Program-made: the position numbers and the translations under genes
The notes under the pieces: generated by a model
Databases searched by the model: none
Seen by the model: only the letters and a program-made list of their open reading frames with translations
Told to the model about the DNA's origin: nothing
Assembly: GCF_002099425.1 (NCBI RefSeq)
Contig: NW_018343953.1
Location: 14,203,501-14,267,500, forward strand
Direction of reading: 5' to 3'
DNA from: Phascolarctos cinereus
Lineage: Eukaryota > Chordata > Mammalia > Diprotodontia > Phascolarctidae
DNA length: 64,000 bases
In this document: positions 32,373 through 43,974 of the stretch, one piece after another
Position numbering within the stretch: position 1 is the stretch's first letter
Layout: each line of letters begins with the position of its first letter

Positions 32373-33902
32373 TAAGGCACATTATTATAGCCCTCAAGCC
32401 TGGCCATTCTCTTGGATCTGCATTCTTTACTATGGATCACTGCAAACACCCTCCCATTTTTCTCTGAATTCCTCATCATCATCGTTTCTTTCGGGCCAAG
32501 TGTTCTTCTGCTACTTTATATAACCTTTCAGGAAAAAAAAAAGCAGGTCTGATTAAATAATAATTCTGTTTCTACTTGTGAATTATTTTGGCCATTTCAC
32601 ATTCTGGCATATCTGATTTTTTTTTTAAACCGTAGGGAGAAAAAGCCAAAAGAGTATCTTTATAATAATAAAAGTCCAGGCTGGGTGGCACTTTGGGGTA
32701 TCCATTCTGGAGGTGCAGATGTCCTTCCTGGTATAACTCATATCACACTACACAGGTGATTACATGCTCTGCCTTTTCTAGGCAAACTAAATGTTTGCAT
32801 AAAAATCAATAGCTTTAAGGACAGTTAATTAAGGACAGTTAATTACAGTTTCCCCCCCCCCAAAACTTGCTTCTAAATGGTATATTAACATCAAGGGCAA
32901 CATTTTGTACATAATGGGTATTTAATTGATATCTGTTGGCTGATTTTTAAAACCAAATTCCAGATTTGTGTGAATTCTGGGTTTTTCTAGCATTTTTCCA
33001 AGACCAAATTTAAAATTGATTTGTCAAATCAAAATGAACAGAGTTTTAGCATTCTGACATACTCCAGAATATTTTGAATCAATAATTCATGATTTTTCAA
33101 TGAATCACTCATACAAACTCATTAGATAATGTGATTAAACAAGTAACTTTATGAGCAGAGCTCAGAGGTGACTACTGGTGATTAAAACATTAATAGCTAA
33201 TATCAATATTATAATAAAAAATGTTAAGTTCTTACAGCCTATTAAGATGGAATTTATAGTAAACTTTGACATGTGGTAGGGAGGGAAAAACTTGGATAAA
33301 TCAAGGGTTAGGAATATTATATATATGATGAATGTGTACATATTTGTGTATATGTATATATATATTTGAATGAGAAGAAAATAACAATAAGGGGGCAAGT
33401 GCTATTATTTTCTTCATTGGAAAACTAAACTTCCTCTCTGTTTATCAGGAACAAGTGTTTCAAATAACATATTTATTGATTAGATCCTGTTTTCATTTGT
33501 TTTGTGAAGGATAATTGTATTCTTAGGTGACAGCGTAAGCTTCAATTAAAATATAGTTATGGAAACTAAGACAACTTCCTTGTAACTGAAATTCAAGGGT
33601 GGAATTTAAATTCATCTGTAGAAATTCAAATATATTTTTCTTTTCTCACCCATACATTCAAGGTAAAATAGTTTAATTCAAAGCAACAAATGAATAGGCT
33701 TGACAATTGAAGTATAAATTCAATCCCAATTAATTTGTAGGAGTTCAAATATAATATTCTCAGGAGTCAGCTAAAGTCAGGAGAGATTAATTAAAAAGAC
33801 AAATAATTAAAGTTGACAGTTTAAATATAAATGGGATCCTAATTAACCAGAATACTAGATTTTTTTTTCTAGCTGCAGATATTTTAAAGAGCCCACATCT
33901 GA
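32373..33902. other. No gene; AT-rich block
   Basis: About 1.5 kb of AT-rich sequence, with a TA/TG tract at 33320-33366 and no recognised element. Confidence 0.4.
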
Positions 33903-35655
33903 GGCAATATAATGAAAAATTACAATTCCACCTAAATTAATTTACTTATTCAGTTCCATGCCAATCAAACTACCAAAGAATTATTTTGTAGAGCCAGAAA
34001 AAATAATAACAAAATTCATCTGGAAGAACAAAAGCTCAAGAGTGTTCAGGTAATCAATGAAAAAAACATGAAGGAAAGCAACCTAACAGTACCAGATTTC
34101 AAACTATATTATCAAGTAATAATAATGAAAACAATCTGGTACTGGCTAATAAATAGTGGTGGATCAGTGGAATGGATTAGATACACAATGATAAATGACC
34201 ACAACAATCTAGTATTTAATAAACTCAAAGGTACAAGTTTTTGGGGCAAGAACTTGCCATTTGACATAAATTGCTAAAAAAAAAAAACCCAAACAAAATT
34301 GGAAAATAGTTTGGCAGAAACTAAGTAGAGGCCAATAACTTACACAGTATACCAAAGTAAGCTCAGATTGGGTAAGTAGTTTAGACAAAAAAGGGTAAGT
34401 AATTTAGGGGAGCATGGAAAAATTTACCTGCCAGCTCCATGGATAATGGAAGAGTTTATGAGAAAACAAGAGATAGGAAGAATCACAGAAAGTAAAATGG
34501 ATAATTTTGTTTACATGAAATTTAAAAGGCTTTGCACAAAGAAAATCAATGCAGTCGAAATTAGAAGGAAAGCAGGAATTCGGGTATATTTTTTTAAATA
34601 GTATAAAGGCCTAATTTCTCAAATATATAAGGAACTGAGCCAAATTTATAAAAATAATAAGAAAAACTGTTCCCTAGTTGATAAATTCTCAAAGGATATG
34701 AACAGGCAATTTCCAGAAAAAGAAATCAAAGCTATCAATAATCACAAAAATAATGTTCTAAATCCCTATGGATTAGAGAAAGGTAAGTTAAAACAACTCT
34801 GAAGTAACACCTCACACCTATCAGGTTGGCTAACCTAATAGAAAAGACTGGAGGGGATGTGGGAAGATAAAGACACTGTTGGTGTTATGAACTGGTCCGA
34901 TCATTCTGGAGAATAATTTGGAACTTTGCCCAAAGGGTATGAAATTGTGCATATCGTTTAATTGCACAATACTACTAGTAAGTCTATATCCCAAAGAGAC
35001 AGAAGAAGAAAAAAAAGGAAAAGGACCTATATATACAAAAATATTTATAGGAACTTTTTTCTTTTTGCAGTGATAAAGAATTGGAAATTGAGGAGATGCT
35101 CATCAATTGGGGAATGGCTGAATAAATTGCGGCATATGATTGTGATGGAATACCATTTGGTATAAGAAAGCGGGATAGTTTCAGTAAAACCCCGGGAAGA
35201 CTTTTTTGAACTGTTGCAAAGTGAGGTGAGCAGAACCAGGAGAACATTGTACATTGTAATAGGAATATTATAACAATGGTCAACTGTGAAAGACTTAGTT
35301 GCTTAGATCAAGACAATGATCTAAGACAATTCCAAAGGACCTATGATAAAAAATGCAATCTACATCCAGAGATAAAACTAATAAATCCTGATTGCTAACT
35401 GAAGCACACATTTTTCACTTTCTTTGTGTTTCTTGCTTTTCATTGCATTTGTGTGTGTGTGTGTGTGTGTAAGTGTGTGTAAAACATGGCAAATATGGAA
35501 ATATGTGTTGCATGATTTCACATGCATAATTGATATCATATTGCTTGCTTTATCAGTGAGTGGAGGAAGAGTGGGAGGGAGAGAGAGAATTTGGAACTCA
35601 AAGTTTTTTAAAAAATGAATGTCAAAAATAAGTACATTAAAAAAATAAAGTGGCC
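33903..35655 (+). mobile_element. L1 LINE, ORF2 C-terminal third and 3' UTR
   Basis: Plus-strand frames give 'YWLINSGGSVEWIRYTM' and later 'RRCSSIGEWLNKLRH' (34962-35165), which are L1 ORF2 C-terminal sequence. Words such as 'tacaattccacctaaattaa' and 'ataacaaaattcatctggaa' are shared with marsupial L1. The 3' UTR holds a (GT)n run at 35451-35481 and ends in an A-rich tail. It is 5'-truncated with multiple stops. Confidence 0.9.
35451..35481. repeat. (GT)n microsatellite in the L1 3' UTR
   Basis: About 13 GT units with one AA interruption. Confidence 0.9.
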
Positions 35656-35689
35656 ACATGAGACACTTTAAATAGAGCTGTCTTTGAAG

Positions 35690-36440
35690 TCCCCAAAATC
35701 TGTGTTCCTGCCTTCTCACTACTAGAATGTGAGCTATTAGAGAACAGGGGCTATTTTCCTTTTCTCTTTGTATCCCCTAGCTTTTAGCAAGTGCTTTGTA
35801 CATAGTAAACACAATGCTTTTTCATCCATTCATTCATTCACTCATCCTCTCACTAATTCATTCATACTACCTTCTGGTTTTGATTAAGTTTACTTGGACC
35901 TCAGTTTTCTCAACTGTAAAATGAGGGAGATCAGATTAAATGATCTTTATGGTTTTTCCACCTTTGACCTTTAATCTCTCATCCATATGGCATAATCTTG
36001 TCTATAGGCATTCTTTATACATATTTGTTTTATCTGTCTCATTCTTGCTTAGAACGCCATCTGCCCTCCTCTCTACCTATTTAAATCTTTCCTAAATTTC
36101 TCCCTACTTAAACCTAGCTCAAAACCATTTTCCTTTATAAAGCCTTCTCTTCACATCTCAGCTCAGAGTAACTTTTCGCTCCTCTGAATAGTATTTACAG
36201 CCTGAAGCACAATGCTAATCATGTACCTAGTAGGTACTTAAAGAATGCTGATTAGATTAAATTGAATTATATTATTAGTTATCTATTAGGTCATTTTTAT
36301 TATGTAGCTTGCATTCCCATATCTAATGGGAGCCCTGAAGAGCAGGGACTATGTCTTTTATTTTGTTGGATCCTTAAAAAAAGCCTAGAGTATAATCTTA
36401 TACATACTGGGTTTGCTATAAATATTAAAGGTCCTTGAAG
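35690..36440 (+). mobile_element. Cluster of L2 LINE 3' pieces with a MIR between
   Basis: 35690-35860 is an L2 end ('gtatcccctagcttttagca', 'cattcattcattcactc'). 35880-35990 is a MIR 3' part ('ggacctcagttttctcaact'). 36010-36265 is another L2 3' UTR ('aagccttctcttcacatctc', 'gtacctagtaggtac'). 36295-36440 is a third L2 end ('agagcagggactatgtcttt'). Confidence 0.75.
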
Positions 36441-36559
36441 GAAGAGAATCTTTTGCTTTTTGTCTTTTGCCAAACACTTCTTAGAAGAGTGATGTGGGCA
36501 TTTAATATATGCTTGTTTGATTGAGTGATTTTTTTTTTTGAATTTGTATTTTCTTGGAG
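36441..36559. other. Unassigned spacer
   Basis: Nothing recognisable. Confidence 0.3.
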
Positions 36560-36940
36560 AGCCAAAGTCTTGGAAGAAGCAGTTTCAACTAAGGTAAAGA
36601 CAAATACTGAAATACTTAATGGACATAAATAGGTTGCAGCATGTTTCCAGTGATTTCCAACTTGTATGAAGTTGGATAAAGTATAAAATCCAAGAAATTT
36701 ATGATCAGAAAAGGAGGTGGGTGAGCTATATAGTAAAAAATAAGGGCATGAAAGATGACTTAGCATCCACAGAATGTGAATAAGGCCTCTGGGGTATTGT
36801 CAGAGAGATCTTCTGTGGAGTATCTATGAGTGAAAATAAGCAGAATGAGAAGACATAGTTGGTTGGGTTGTGTTCTTCATCAGTTGAAAGAGCACTCAAA
36901 TCAATGAGATTATGGATCCTTTAAAATATTATGTTATCTT
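36560..36940 (+). repeat. Unnamed dispersed repeat, copy A
   Basis: It ends with 'agaatgagaagacatagttg' and 'aatcaatgagattatggatc'. The same ending in modified form appears at 49600-49895 and 61432-61625. I do not recognise the family. Left boundary uncertain. Confidence 0.45.
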
Positions 36941-37331
36941 GCAGAACATTTGGATCCCACAGGATTTGATTTAGAGCTCTGAAATATGATGTGGTGGTAA
37001 AATAGTGTCTTAAATGAGTAAATAGCTTTCTCAGAGCGAGTAAGTTACATAGGGAGGAAAAGAGCAGGCATTCTAGGCAAGAATGAGGTAGATGAAACAA
37101 ATTTGGATGAGGAATCTCTTCACTCCCTAATGACAATATATGCCTTTAATACCTAATGATATATATTTAGATAGACAACTTACAGTGTGTGTGTTTGTGT
37201 GTGTGTATGTCCTTTCATAAATACTCTTTGTAAAAGTTAGTTGATGTCAGCTGTTTGCCATTGGGGAAACACACTGGATAGGGGCTCATGAGCAAAGGCA
37301 ATAGAAACCCCAAGCCTTCAGGGTTACTCCT
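36941..37331. other. No recognisable element; short (GT)n
   Basis: A GTGT-rich run lies at 37180-37208. The rest is unassigned. Confidence 0.35.
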
Positions 37332-38515
37332 ATCAATCAATTAATAACATTTACTAAGCACCTGCTATGTGCTAGGCACTATGCTAAGCACTGGGGATAC
37401 AAAAAGAGGCAGAAGATAGCCCCTGCCCGCAAAGACCTTGTAATCAATTGGAGAAGATAACATACAAAGAAATATATACAAAATATACAAACCATATACA
37501 AGATAAATAGGAAATAATGAACAGTGGGAAGGCATTAGAATTAAGAAGGGTTAGGGAAGGCTTCCTGTAAAAGGCAGGATTTTAGTTGGGACTTAAAGCA
37601 AACCTGTCAGTAGTCAGAATGGAGGAGGGAGAGCATTCCAGGCATGGGACACATGAATGAGAGAATGTCTGGAGCCAAATTATGGAGTATCTTGTTCATG
37701 GAACAGTGAAGAGGCCAGTGTTACTGGATCTGAGAGTACGTGTCAAGGAGTAAGGTGTGAGAAGATTGGAAAGGTAGGAAGGGCTAGGTTACGAAGGTCT
37801 TTGAATGCCAAATAGAACATTTTGTATTTACCATGGGAGGTAATAAAAAGCCACTGGAGTTAATTGAGCAGGGATGGTGATGACATCATCTGAATTGGAG
37901 TGGGGAGAGACTTGAGGCAGGGAGACTTACCAGTGGGCTGTTACAGTAATCAAGGCAAGAGGTGCTAAGGTTGGCAGTGTTAAAGGAGAGAAGGGGACAT
38001 ATTTGGGAGAAGTTACAAATGTGAGATCAGCAGGCCTGGGCAGCATCTTAGATATGGGGGGTAAGAGATAGTGAGGAATTCAGGATGACTCCTAGGTCGT
38101 GAGCATGAGTGACTGGGAGGATGGCATTGTCTTCTACAGTAATGGGGAAGGTAGGGGAGAGTGGTTAGGGGGAAAGATAGTGAGTGCTATTTTGGACATA
38201 TTGACTTTAAGATGTCTATTGGACGTCCAGGTCCAGATGTCTAACAGGCAATTGGAGATGTGAGACTAGAGGTCAGCAGAGACTTTAGGACAGGAAAGGT
38301 AGATTTGAGAACCATCAGCATAAAGATGGTCATTAAATCCATAGGATCTGACGAGATAACCAAATGAAGTAATATAAAGGGAGAAGAGAAAAGGACTTAG
38401 GACAAAACCCCAAGGGTCAGTTATGGTTAGGGAATATGATTTGGAGAAGAATCCAGCAAAGTAGACTGAGAAGAAATGGTCATAGAGATAGCAGAAAAAA
38501 CAAGAGAGGGTAGTT
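37332..38515 (-). mobile_element. L2 LINE, 3' half of a long copy
   Basis: The terminus 'aataacatttactaagcacc' is followed by the full 3' UTR and reverse-transcriptase C-terminal region in complement ('gagaaccatcagcataaaga', 'ccataggatctgacgag'). It stops where an RTE fragment is inserted. Confidence 0.9.
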
Positions 38516-38815
38516 TGTCTCCAACGTTTTCAGCATTTCTACTTCAGCAAGCAGTGTTCTTTGTTGGACAAAATCAGGAACCAGTAGTTTCCCTTGTCAC
38601 TTTCTCTATCTTTTTTAAGCATGCAATTGTTACTTCAGTATTTCAATAGATCTGTTCTTTCATTGTTATAGGTACTCCTTCAAAATACAGATCATAATCT
38701 GTCCATGCCTTCTCATCTGGTGCATTTTTCATCCATGCCAATTCATAAATCACTCAGAAATTTTCTTAATGTGATAGAGGGCTTCTTTAAAATCTTTCAA
38801 ATAATTGCTATTTCC
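38516..38815 (-). mobile_element. RTE-clade LINE 3' fragment inserted in L2
   Basis: 'gtccatgccttctcatctgg' and 'tttttcatccatgccaattc' match the complement of the RTE C-terminal segment seen at 46045-46260 ('gccatctatgcttttccatc', 'ttcttgcccatgtcctttca'). It lies between two parts of a long L2. Confidence 0.6.
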
Positions 38816-40060
38816 TATGGTCAGAGGGCGTGATCTGGAAGAGGATCCAGGAAAGGAAATAGAAGAGAGGCAGTGATCTTTTGGAAAGCCAGAAGAGAAG
38901 GGTACCCCAAAAATCTAGAGAGAAGAGAGTATCAAGGAGGAGTGATTAACAGTGTAAATGCTGCAGAGAAATCAAACAGAATAAAGATCAGGAAAAGGTC
39001 ATTGGATCTGGCAGCTAAGAGATTTTTAGTAACTTTGGAGAGAACAATTTTGATTGAATGATAAGATTGGAAGCCGAAATTTAAGGGATTATGAAGAGAG
39101 AGAGAAGAAAGTCCACACCTATTACAGACAGTCTTTTCAAGGAGTTTAGCTACAAAGAGCAGAAGAGATATAGCAAGATAGGGGGGATAGAAAGGTCAAA
39201 TGAGGACTTTTTCCAGTTAGGGGAGATGTGGACATATTTGTAGGCAATAGGGAATGAGCCAGTAGAGAGGGAGAGGCTGAAAATAAGTGAAAAAGTGGGG
39301 ATGACAGAAGGGGGAGTCTGTTGGAAGAGACAGGATGGAATGGGATCACTTGAACAAGTAGAGGGCCTTGGTAAGGAGAAAGGCCATTTCATCATGTGAA
39401 ACGGGTGAAGGAAAAGAAAGTGACTGCTGGCACCTGAGAGATAGGAACTGAGGAAGAGGAGAAAAAAGGGAATTCATGGTGAATGGCCTCAATTTTTTCT
39501 GTAAAATATGAGGCAAGGTTCTCAGCTGAGAGGATGGGGAGAAAGGAACCATGAGAAATTTGAGGAGAGATGAAGAAGTTTGGAAGAGCCATTATGGAGA
39601 GTGGGATAGTGAGTTGATAAGGTAGGTACTATAGGCTTGCCTAGGAGCAGTGAGTGCCCATTTGGGGTTATGTGACATAAACTTGTAGTGAACCCAGTCA
39701 GAACAAGTGCATGTTTTTTTTTCTACCTTTATCAAATAGTACATTATAAGAGTGAAAGCAATGACTGATGGGTGATCCAAGGCTGAGGCACGGCTTAGCT
39801 TAATTGGCAATACAATAAGGGGGATAAGGATTCAAATGAGTTACAGTAGGGAAAAGAGAAGAGAATGGCTAGTGCAGGGAACCTGTCCTGGGAGAGAATT
39901 GAGGGGTGAAAGGACTGGGGGTCATGGTGCAGCTGAAGAGAAGGATTATGTAATGGAAGGCAGAGGGAGAGATGAAAAGCCAATCAAATGTCTTGTGGGA
40001 ACCCAACTGTCCAGAATGAGTAGAAACTGGGAGAATAGTATGCCCAGAGAGGTTGCTATA
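38816..40060 (-). mobile_element. L2 LINE, reverse-transcriptase core and upstream ORF2
   Basis: Minus-strand frames (39146-39592) carry 'SDPIPSC', 'SLSTGSFP' and 'LASYFTEKIEAIHHEFP', the conserved front half of the L2 reverse transcriptase. Upstream sequence to about 40060 still reads as weakened L2. It begins by repeating about 80 bp of L2 already present at 38418-38515, so two copies or a duplication meet here. Confidence 0.85.
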
Positions 40061-40199
40061 GATTAGATTGATAAATAGATAGATGGATAGATTGAAATAT
40101 AGACATATACACACAGGTAACTTCCAGCCCATGACTTTGCTCAATGATAGGACCTGATTACTCAGGCTGTCTCCTTATCTGCTATCATTCGATTCTGTA
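40061..40199. other. Unassigned; (GATA)-like start
   Basis: 'gataaatagatagatggata' forms a short impure GATA tract, then nothing recognised. Confidence 0.4.
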
Positions 40200-40320
40200 A
40201 CTGATTTCACTAAGCGTTTCTTTAAGCACCTACTATATACAAGGTATTATTCTAGGGATGTAAAGACAAAAAAGAAATAGTTTTTGCTCTTAAGGACTCT
40301 CACTAGAGGGAAACTGCACA
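40200..40320 (-). mobile_element. L2 LINE 3' terminal fragment
   Basis: 'tttaagcacctactatatac' and 'aaggtattattctagggatg' with 'ttgctcttaaggactctcac' following. Confidence 0.7.
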
Positions 40321-40344
40321 AGTATAGATACCTAAATGTGACAC

Positions 40345-40457
40345 ACAAATAAAAACACACACACACACAATACACATGTATACATACATATCTATCAAGG
40401 TCAGATACATATACAAACATATATCTGCATACATATGTGTGTATATATGTATATATG
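40345..40457. repeat. (AC)n / (TACA)n microsatellite
   Basis: 'aaacacacacacacacacaa' followed by CATA-rich steps. Confidence 0.85.
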
Positions 40458-40567
40458 GCTTTAACATAATCAGTTTCTTTTTTAATCCTATGTTTTACAT
40501 ATTTAAAAACATCATTCTGGAAGGATATCAAAGGGGTCCTTGACACTGAAAAGGTTAAGAACTGTAG
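40448..40567. mobile_element. hAT-type DNA transposon remnant
   Basis: 'atcctatgttttacatattt', 'aaaaacatcattctggaagg' and 'tgacactgaaaaggttaaga' then 'actgtag' resemble the family at 14753-14943 read from the other strand; the 'ggttaagaac' terminus is kept. Confidence 0.6.
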
Positions 40568-40599
40568 CTCTAGGATAAAATATGAACTCCTCTGACATT

Positions 40600-40770
40600 A
40601 AAGTCAGTCAATGAACATGCGTTAAGTGCCTACTATGCATAAGGCCCTATGCTAAACACTTGGGATACAAATAAGAAAAAGAAAGAATATCTCTGCCCTT
40701 AAAGACCTTACAATTTAATGGGAACAGACAATCCATAAAGGAAGCTGAAAAGTGCGTGGAGAGAATGTAC
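40600..40770 (-). mobile_element. L2 LINE 3' end
   Basis: 'gttaagtgcctactatgcat', 'aaggccctatgctaaacact' and 'ttaaagaccttacaatttaa' are the complement of the L2 terminus. 40770-41014 may be further worn L2 but is not certain. Confidence 0.75.
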
Positions 40771-41014
40771 TCGCGTTGGCAAGGTTACTTCTGGAGTCTA
40801 AGGCAAGTAAAGCAGCTGATGGAAAGTGAAATGAACTGGAAAGTATTTAGAAGGCATTTATTGCCTTACCCTCCAGCCTTCCAATCCAGGGGAGAGGTAA
40901 CTGAGGAGGATGAGCAGGTATAGAATATCAATGATGGATCAGTCTTCAGGCCGATGAGATTTGGGGAAGGCTTGATGTTTCTGGGATAGAAACCAAGCAA
41001 AGACTGAATGACTG

Positions 41015-41300
41015 ACATTTAAAGCCTTTTGAAACTTGGCCCCAAGCTATCTTCCCCCCACCCCGAGGCAATGAGGTGAAGTGACTTGCCCAGGGTCACA
41101 CCGCTAGTAAGCCTCAAGTGTCTGAGGCCAGATTTGAACTCAGGTCTTCCTGAATCCAGGGCCAGTGCTCTATCCACTGCACAATCCAGCTGCCCCATCC
41201 AAGCTCTCTTTCTTTCTTATCACACATCACTCCCATTCTTGTATTCCATAGTACTTGTTTTTTGTCTAGTATACAATACATACTTGATAAATGTTTATAG
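41015..41300 (+). mobile_element. L2 LINE 3' UTR split by a SINE
   Basis: 'aaagccttttgaaacttggc' precedes and 'tcacacatcactcccattct' then 'cttgataaatgtttataggt' follows the SINE at 41054-41198, in L2 order. Confidence 0.65.
41054..41198 (-). mobile_element. tRNA-headed SINE in L2
   Basis: 'gacttgcccagggtcacacc', 'gatttgaactcaggtcttcc' and 'ctctatccactgcacaatcc' are the complement of core, B box and head. Flanked by 'ccaagctatctt' (41042-41053) and 'ccaagctctctt' (41199-41210), a 12-base duplication with one mismatch. Confidence 0.85.
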
Positions 41301-41440
41301 GTTCACCATCAGTGAACATTTGTTGAGTATTTGCTATTTGTAGAGAGAGGGAACAATTCTGGATGCAAATTAGTCACAAACACAGCTGCAGCTCCCAAAG
41401 ACCTTATGATTTAGCTAGGAAAATAGGTAATGTACATGAA
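41301..41440 (-). mobile_element. L2 LINE 3' terminal fragment
   Basis: 'cagtgaacatttgttgagta' and 'cccaaagaccttatgattta' are the complement of the L2 end. Confidence 0.6.
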
Positions 41441-41472
41441 ACCGTAACTACTATGTACCATAAACCATATTC

Positions 41473-41737
41473 TTGATTGGGTAGCTAGCTCAAATGGTGG
41501 TAGGGTGTTGAACTTTGAGGCAGGAAGACCTGAGTTCAAATCCTGCCTCAGACACTTACTAACTGTTTGACCTTATACAAATTAGTTAACCTCTGGTCTT
41601 CAATTTCCTTATCCGTAAAATGAAGAAAATAATAGCACCCACTTCACAGTATCCTTGTGAGATTCAAATGAGATAACATATGCAGAGAGTTTTATGAACC
41701 TTAAAATGCTATACAAATGCTGGTCTTATTAATGAGC
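41473..41737 (+). mobile_element. Full-length tRNA-headed SINE with MIR-like 3' half
   Basis: The head 'gggtagctagctcaaatggt' and B box 'gagttcaaatcctgcctcag' are followed by 'cttatccgtaaaatgaagaa', 'gagattcaaatgagataaca' and 'ccttaaaatgctatacaaat'. It shows a tRNA-type head joined to a MIR/CORE-type body in one element. Confidence 0.8.
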
Positions 41738-43359
41738 AATAGCTATGAGAGTTCAAAGGATGGTGAGGTCACTGCAATCTGGGACTACTGGGAAAGAATG
41801 ATGGTGGAGGAGGTGGGACCAGAGCCAGGCCTCGAAAACCTGTTGAAAGGAGTTCATTTCAAAGGGTACCATAACCAGTAACTATTAGGAGCTTCAAGAC
41901 GAGCAAGTGAAAAGCATACTTTTATGTGAGTGCAAAGATCTTAACAGGAAGAAATGGGTATCCTTGTGTTAGTATAGTTTTTTCCTATCCTGCCAACTTA
42001 AGGGATTGTTCATGAGCAACTTTGGGGCAAAAGAGGGGTTAAAATGACATTCTAGCTATTGACTGCCTATCCGTAGTAATGCATGTTAGCAGAAGGCACA
42101 CAAAGCCACAATTCAGCCGCAAGGTCTTGGTGATGTCATAAGCACTTATGACAGCAGGACAACTCCAAGATTGAATTACCTTCTTTGTACCCAGTAAAGG
42201 AGCAGGCCTTGCTGTGTATAACACTTTTGTGTAAGTTAAACAATGTTTTGCGGTTTTCACATGGAGCATAGGAAGATGGGAACTTGATCTGTGAACTTGG
42301 AAGATCATGAATCTGATAGCGGTGGAGACACTTCTATCCCCCAAATAGCTCTAGTCTCAAAGATGTAATTTCCACATCAGATAAATTAATGCGTGCAACC
42401 AAATTACTGCACTCAGTGTAAAACCGTTGCACTGAATTGTGAGTGGTCTTCTGATACCTGTGGAGTTGCTTGAAAGGGGTCTAGCATTTCATTACATCAT
42501 TGATGACAGTACATTCTAAAACCATAAAGTGTAAATCTAATGGTAGCTCTTCACTGATTTCTAATACACTAAACATTTTATTATGGGAAATATGGGTTCC
42601 AGGCAAGGGTACTGAGTTGAAGTTATTTCTTTTAGGAATTTTTCCAATTCAATGTTCCAGTAGAAGGAATGAGACTTGTAGAGTTTCTCAAGGCTTTGAA
42701 TTTCCAAGTAAAAGATGCCAGGTTTGCAAAAGAGGCAGGCTTATGGATTGTGGAGAATTGGCGACATTTCCCAAACATATGGGGGAAAGATGCTTACAGG
42801 AACAGATGTTTGGAAAAGTTTTTTTTTAAATGTTTTTTTCTTCTTTATAGTCACCTTCATGTAACTTTTTTGTTAATATGAGGATATTTGAAAATGGCAA
42901 TTTTCCCAGTTATGATCATTTTTCAGACAAATTCAATATGTCTCTAAGAAATTCTAATTCTGTATCACCTCAATGATTACACAAAGTATACTAAAAAATG
43001 CTTCAGTCTTAGAATACCCTATGTAAAACTGATCAAAGTTCATTGGATTTATGTTTTTGTCACTCATTCAGTGACAATAAAATCATTCTTTGGACATATA
43101 TGAGCTCTTTGATATGCTTCAAAATCCTTTTCTATATAATAGGCAGTGAAATGCAATATGATCTGGGGGAAAGTACAAAAAAGCTCTAAGGGAATACTTA
43201 AATGAATGATAGGGGAAAAGGGCTTAGGGATTGTCGATGAACATATCACAAAATGTGGGAAAAACAAACTTTTTTTTATTTGAGCACTTAAACTGAAAAT
43301 GTTAACTATCAAATTCTCCTAAACCCTACTCTCTTACATTTTGTTTTCTCTCTTGCTTT
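41738..43359. other. 1.6-kb single-copy-looking block
   Basis: I recognise no repeat here except A/T runs. It contains a 101-codon minus-strand frame (42039-42344) and an exon-like open stretch at 42636-42814 described separately. It is the largest block in this part of the window without obvious retroposon content. Confidence 0.45.
42636..42814 (+). other. Exon-like open stretch, unrecognised
   Basis: A polypyrimidine run and AG ('agttatttcttttag' is at 42621-42635) precede an open frame read from 42636: it begins EFFQFNVPVEGMRLVEFLK, includes 'FAKEAGLWIVENWRHFPNIW' and ends about LEKFFF. Composition looks protein-like (balanced charged and aromatic residues), but there is no clear GT donor after it, no neighbouring exon and no family I recognise. 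It may well be chance or an unrecognised old repeat. Confidence 0.15.
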
Positions 43360-43690
43360 TTCAACAGTTATTCAACAGTTTAACAAGATTTAATAAGTTC
43401 CAATTATATATGTGTGTATGCATATCTACATATCTACATGCATATACATACATACAGACATACATATATACACACACACACATACAAGACTAGGTACTGG
43501 TGATATAAAGACGAAAATCTGTCTCACCCTTCAAAGAGGTAGAGTGGAGGGAAGGGAGCTGGTTGGAAATATGCAAACAGTTAATTATGTACACAGTATC
43601 TATATACAAGGTAAATTTAAAGTAATTTCAGGAGAATACTTACATCTAGTGGGATAAAGAAAGGCCTCCTAACAGTAATGAAGTTGTGTT
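43360..43690 (-). mobile_element. L2 LINE 3' end with embedded microsatellite
   Basis: 'agatttaataagttccaatt', then a TATG/CATA/(AC)n tract at 43408-43484, then 'taggtactggtgatataaag' and 'caaacagttaattatgtaca' in L2 complement order. Confidence 0.6.
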
Positions 43691-43974
43691 TTATGGAGCT
43701 TCTACATGGCCAGTTATGTACAGAGAATTAAAACAACAGTTTGTATTTCTGTACAGTGGTCAATTTTCTCTAAGAAATTCCAAGAATGTTTTTAAAGGCC
43801 TCACAATTCCTGTAACATTTCCTGGAAGTTAGAGGGATATTGTCATTTGTCCCTGTCACAAATCTGGGGAAATCAAAGCACAGAAACTGCCTACCTCCAA
43901 TTCCTTTGCAGCCCTATGCCACACAGGTGCTAAGCTGATATCTCTGTAACACAGACCTATTTCTCCCTCAAAAA
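43691..43974. other. No recognisable element
   Basis: Nothing supported, although 'gtgctaagctgatatctctg' might be a MIR trace. Confidence 0.3.

Noticed and set aside
35378-35719. 113-codon minus-strand frame
   Set aside because: Antisense to an L1 3' UTR with a (GT)n run.
42039-42344. 101-codon minus-strand frame in unique-looking sequence
   Set aside because: No domain, signal or membrane segment, no splice context, and length is within chance for this much sequence.
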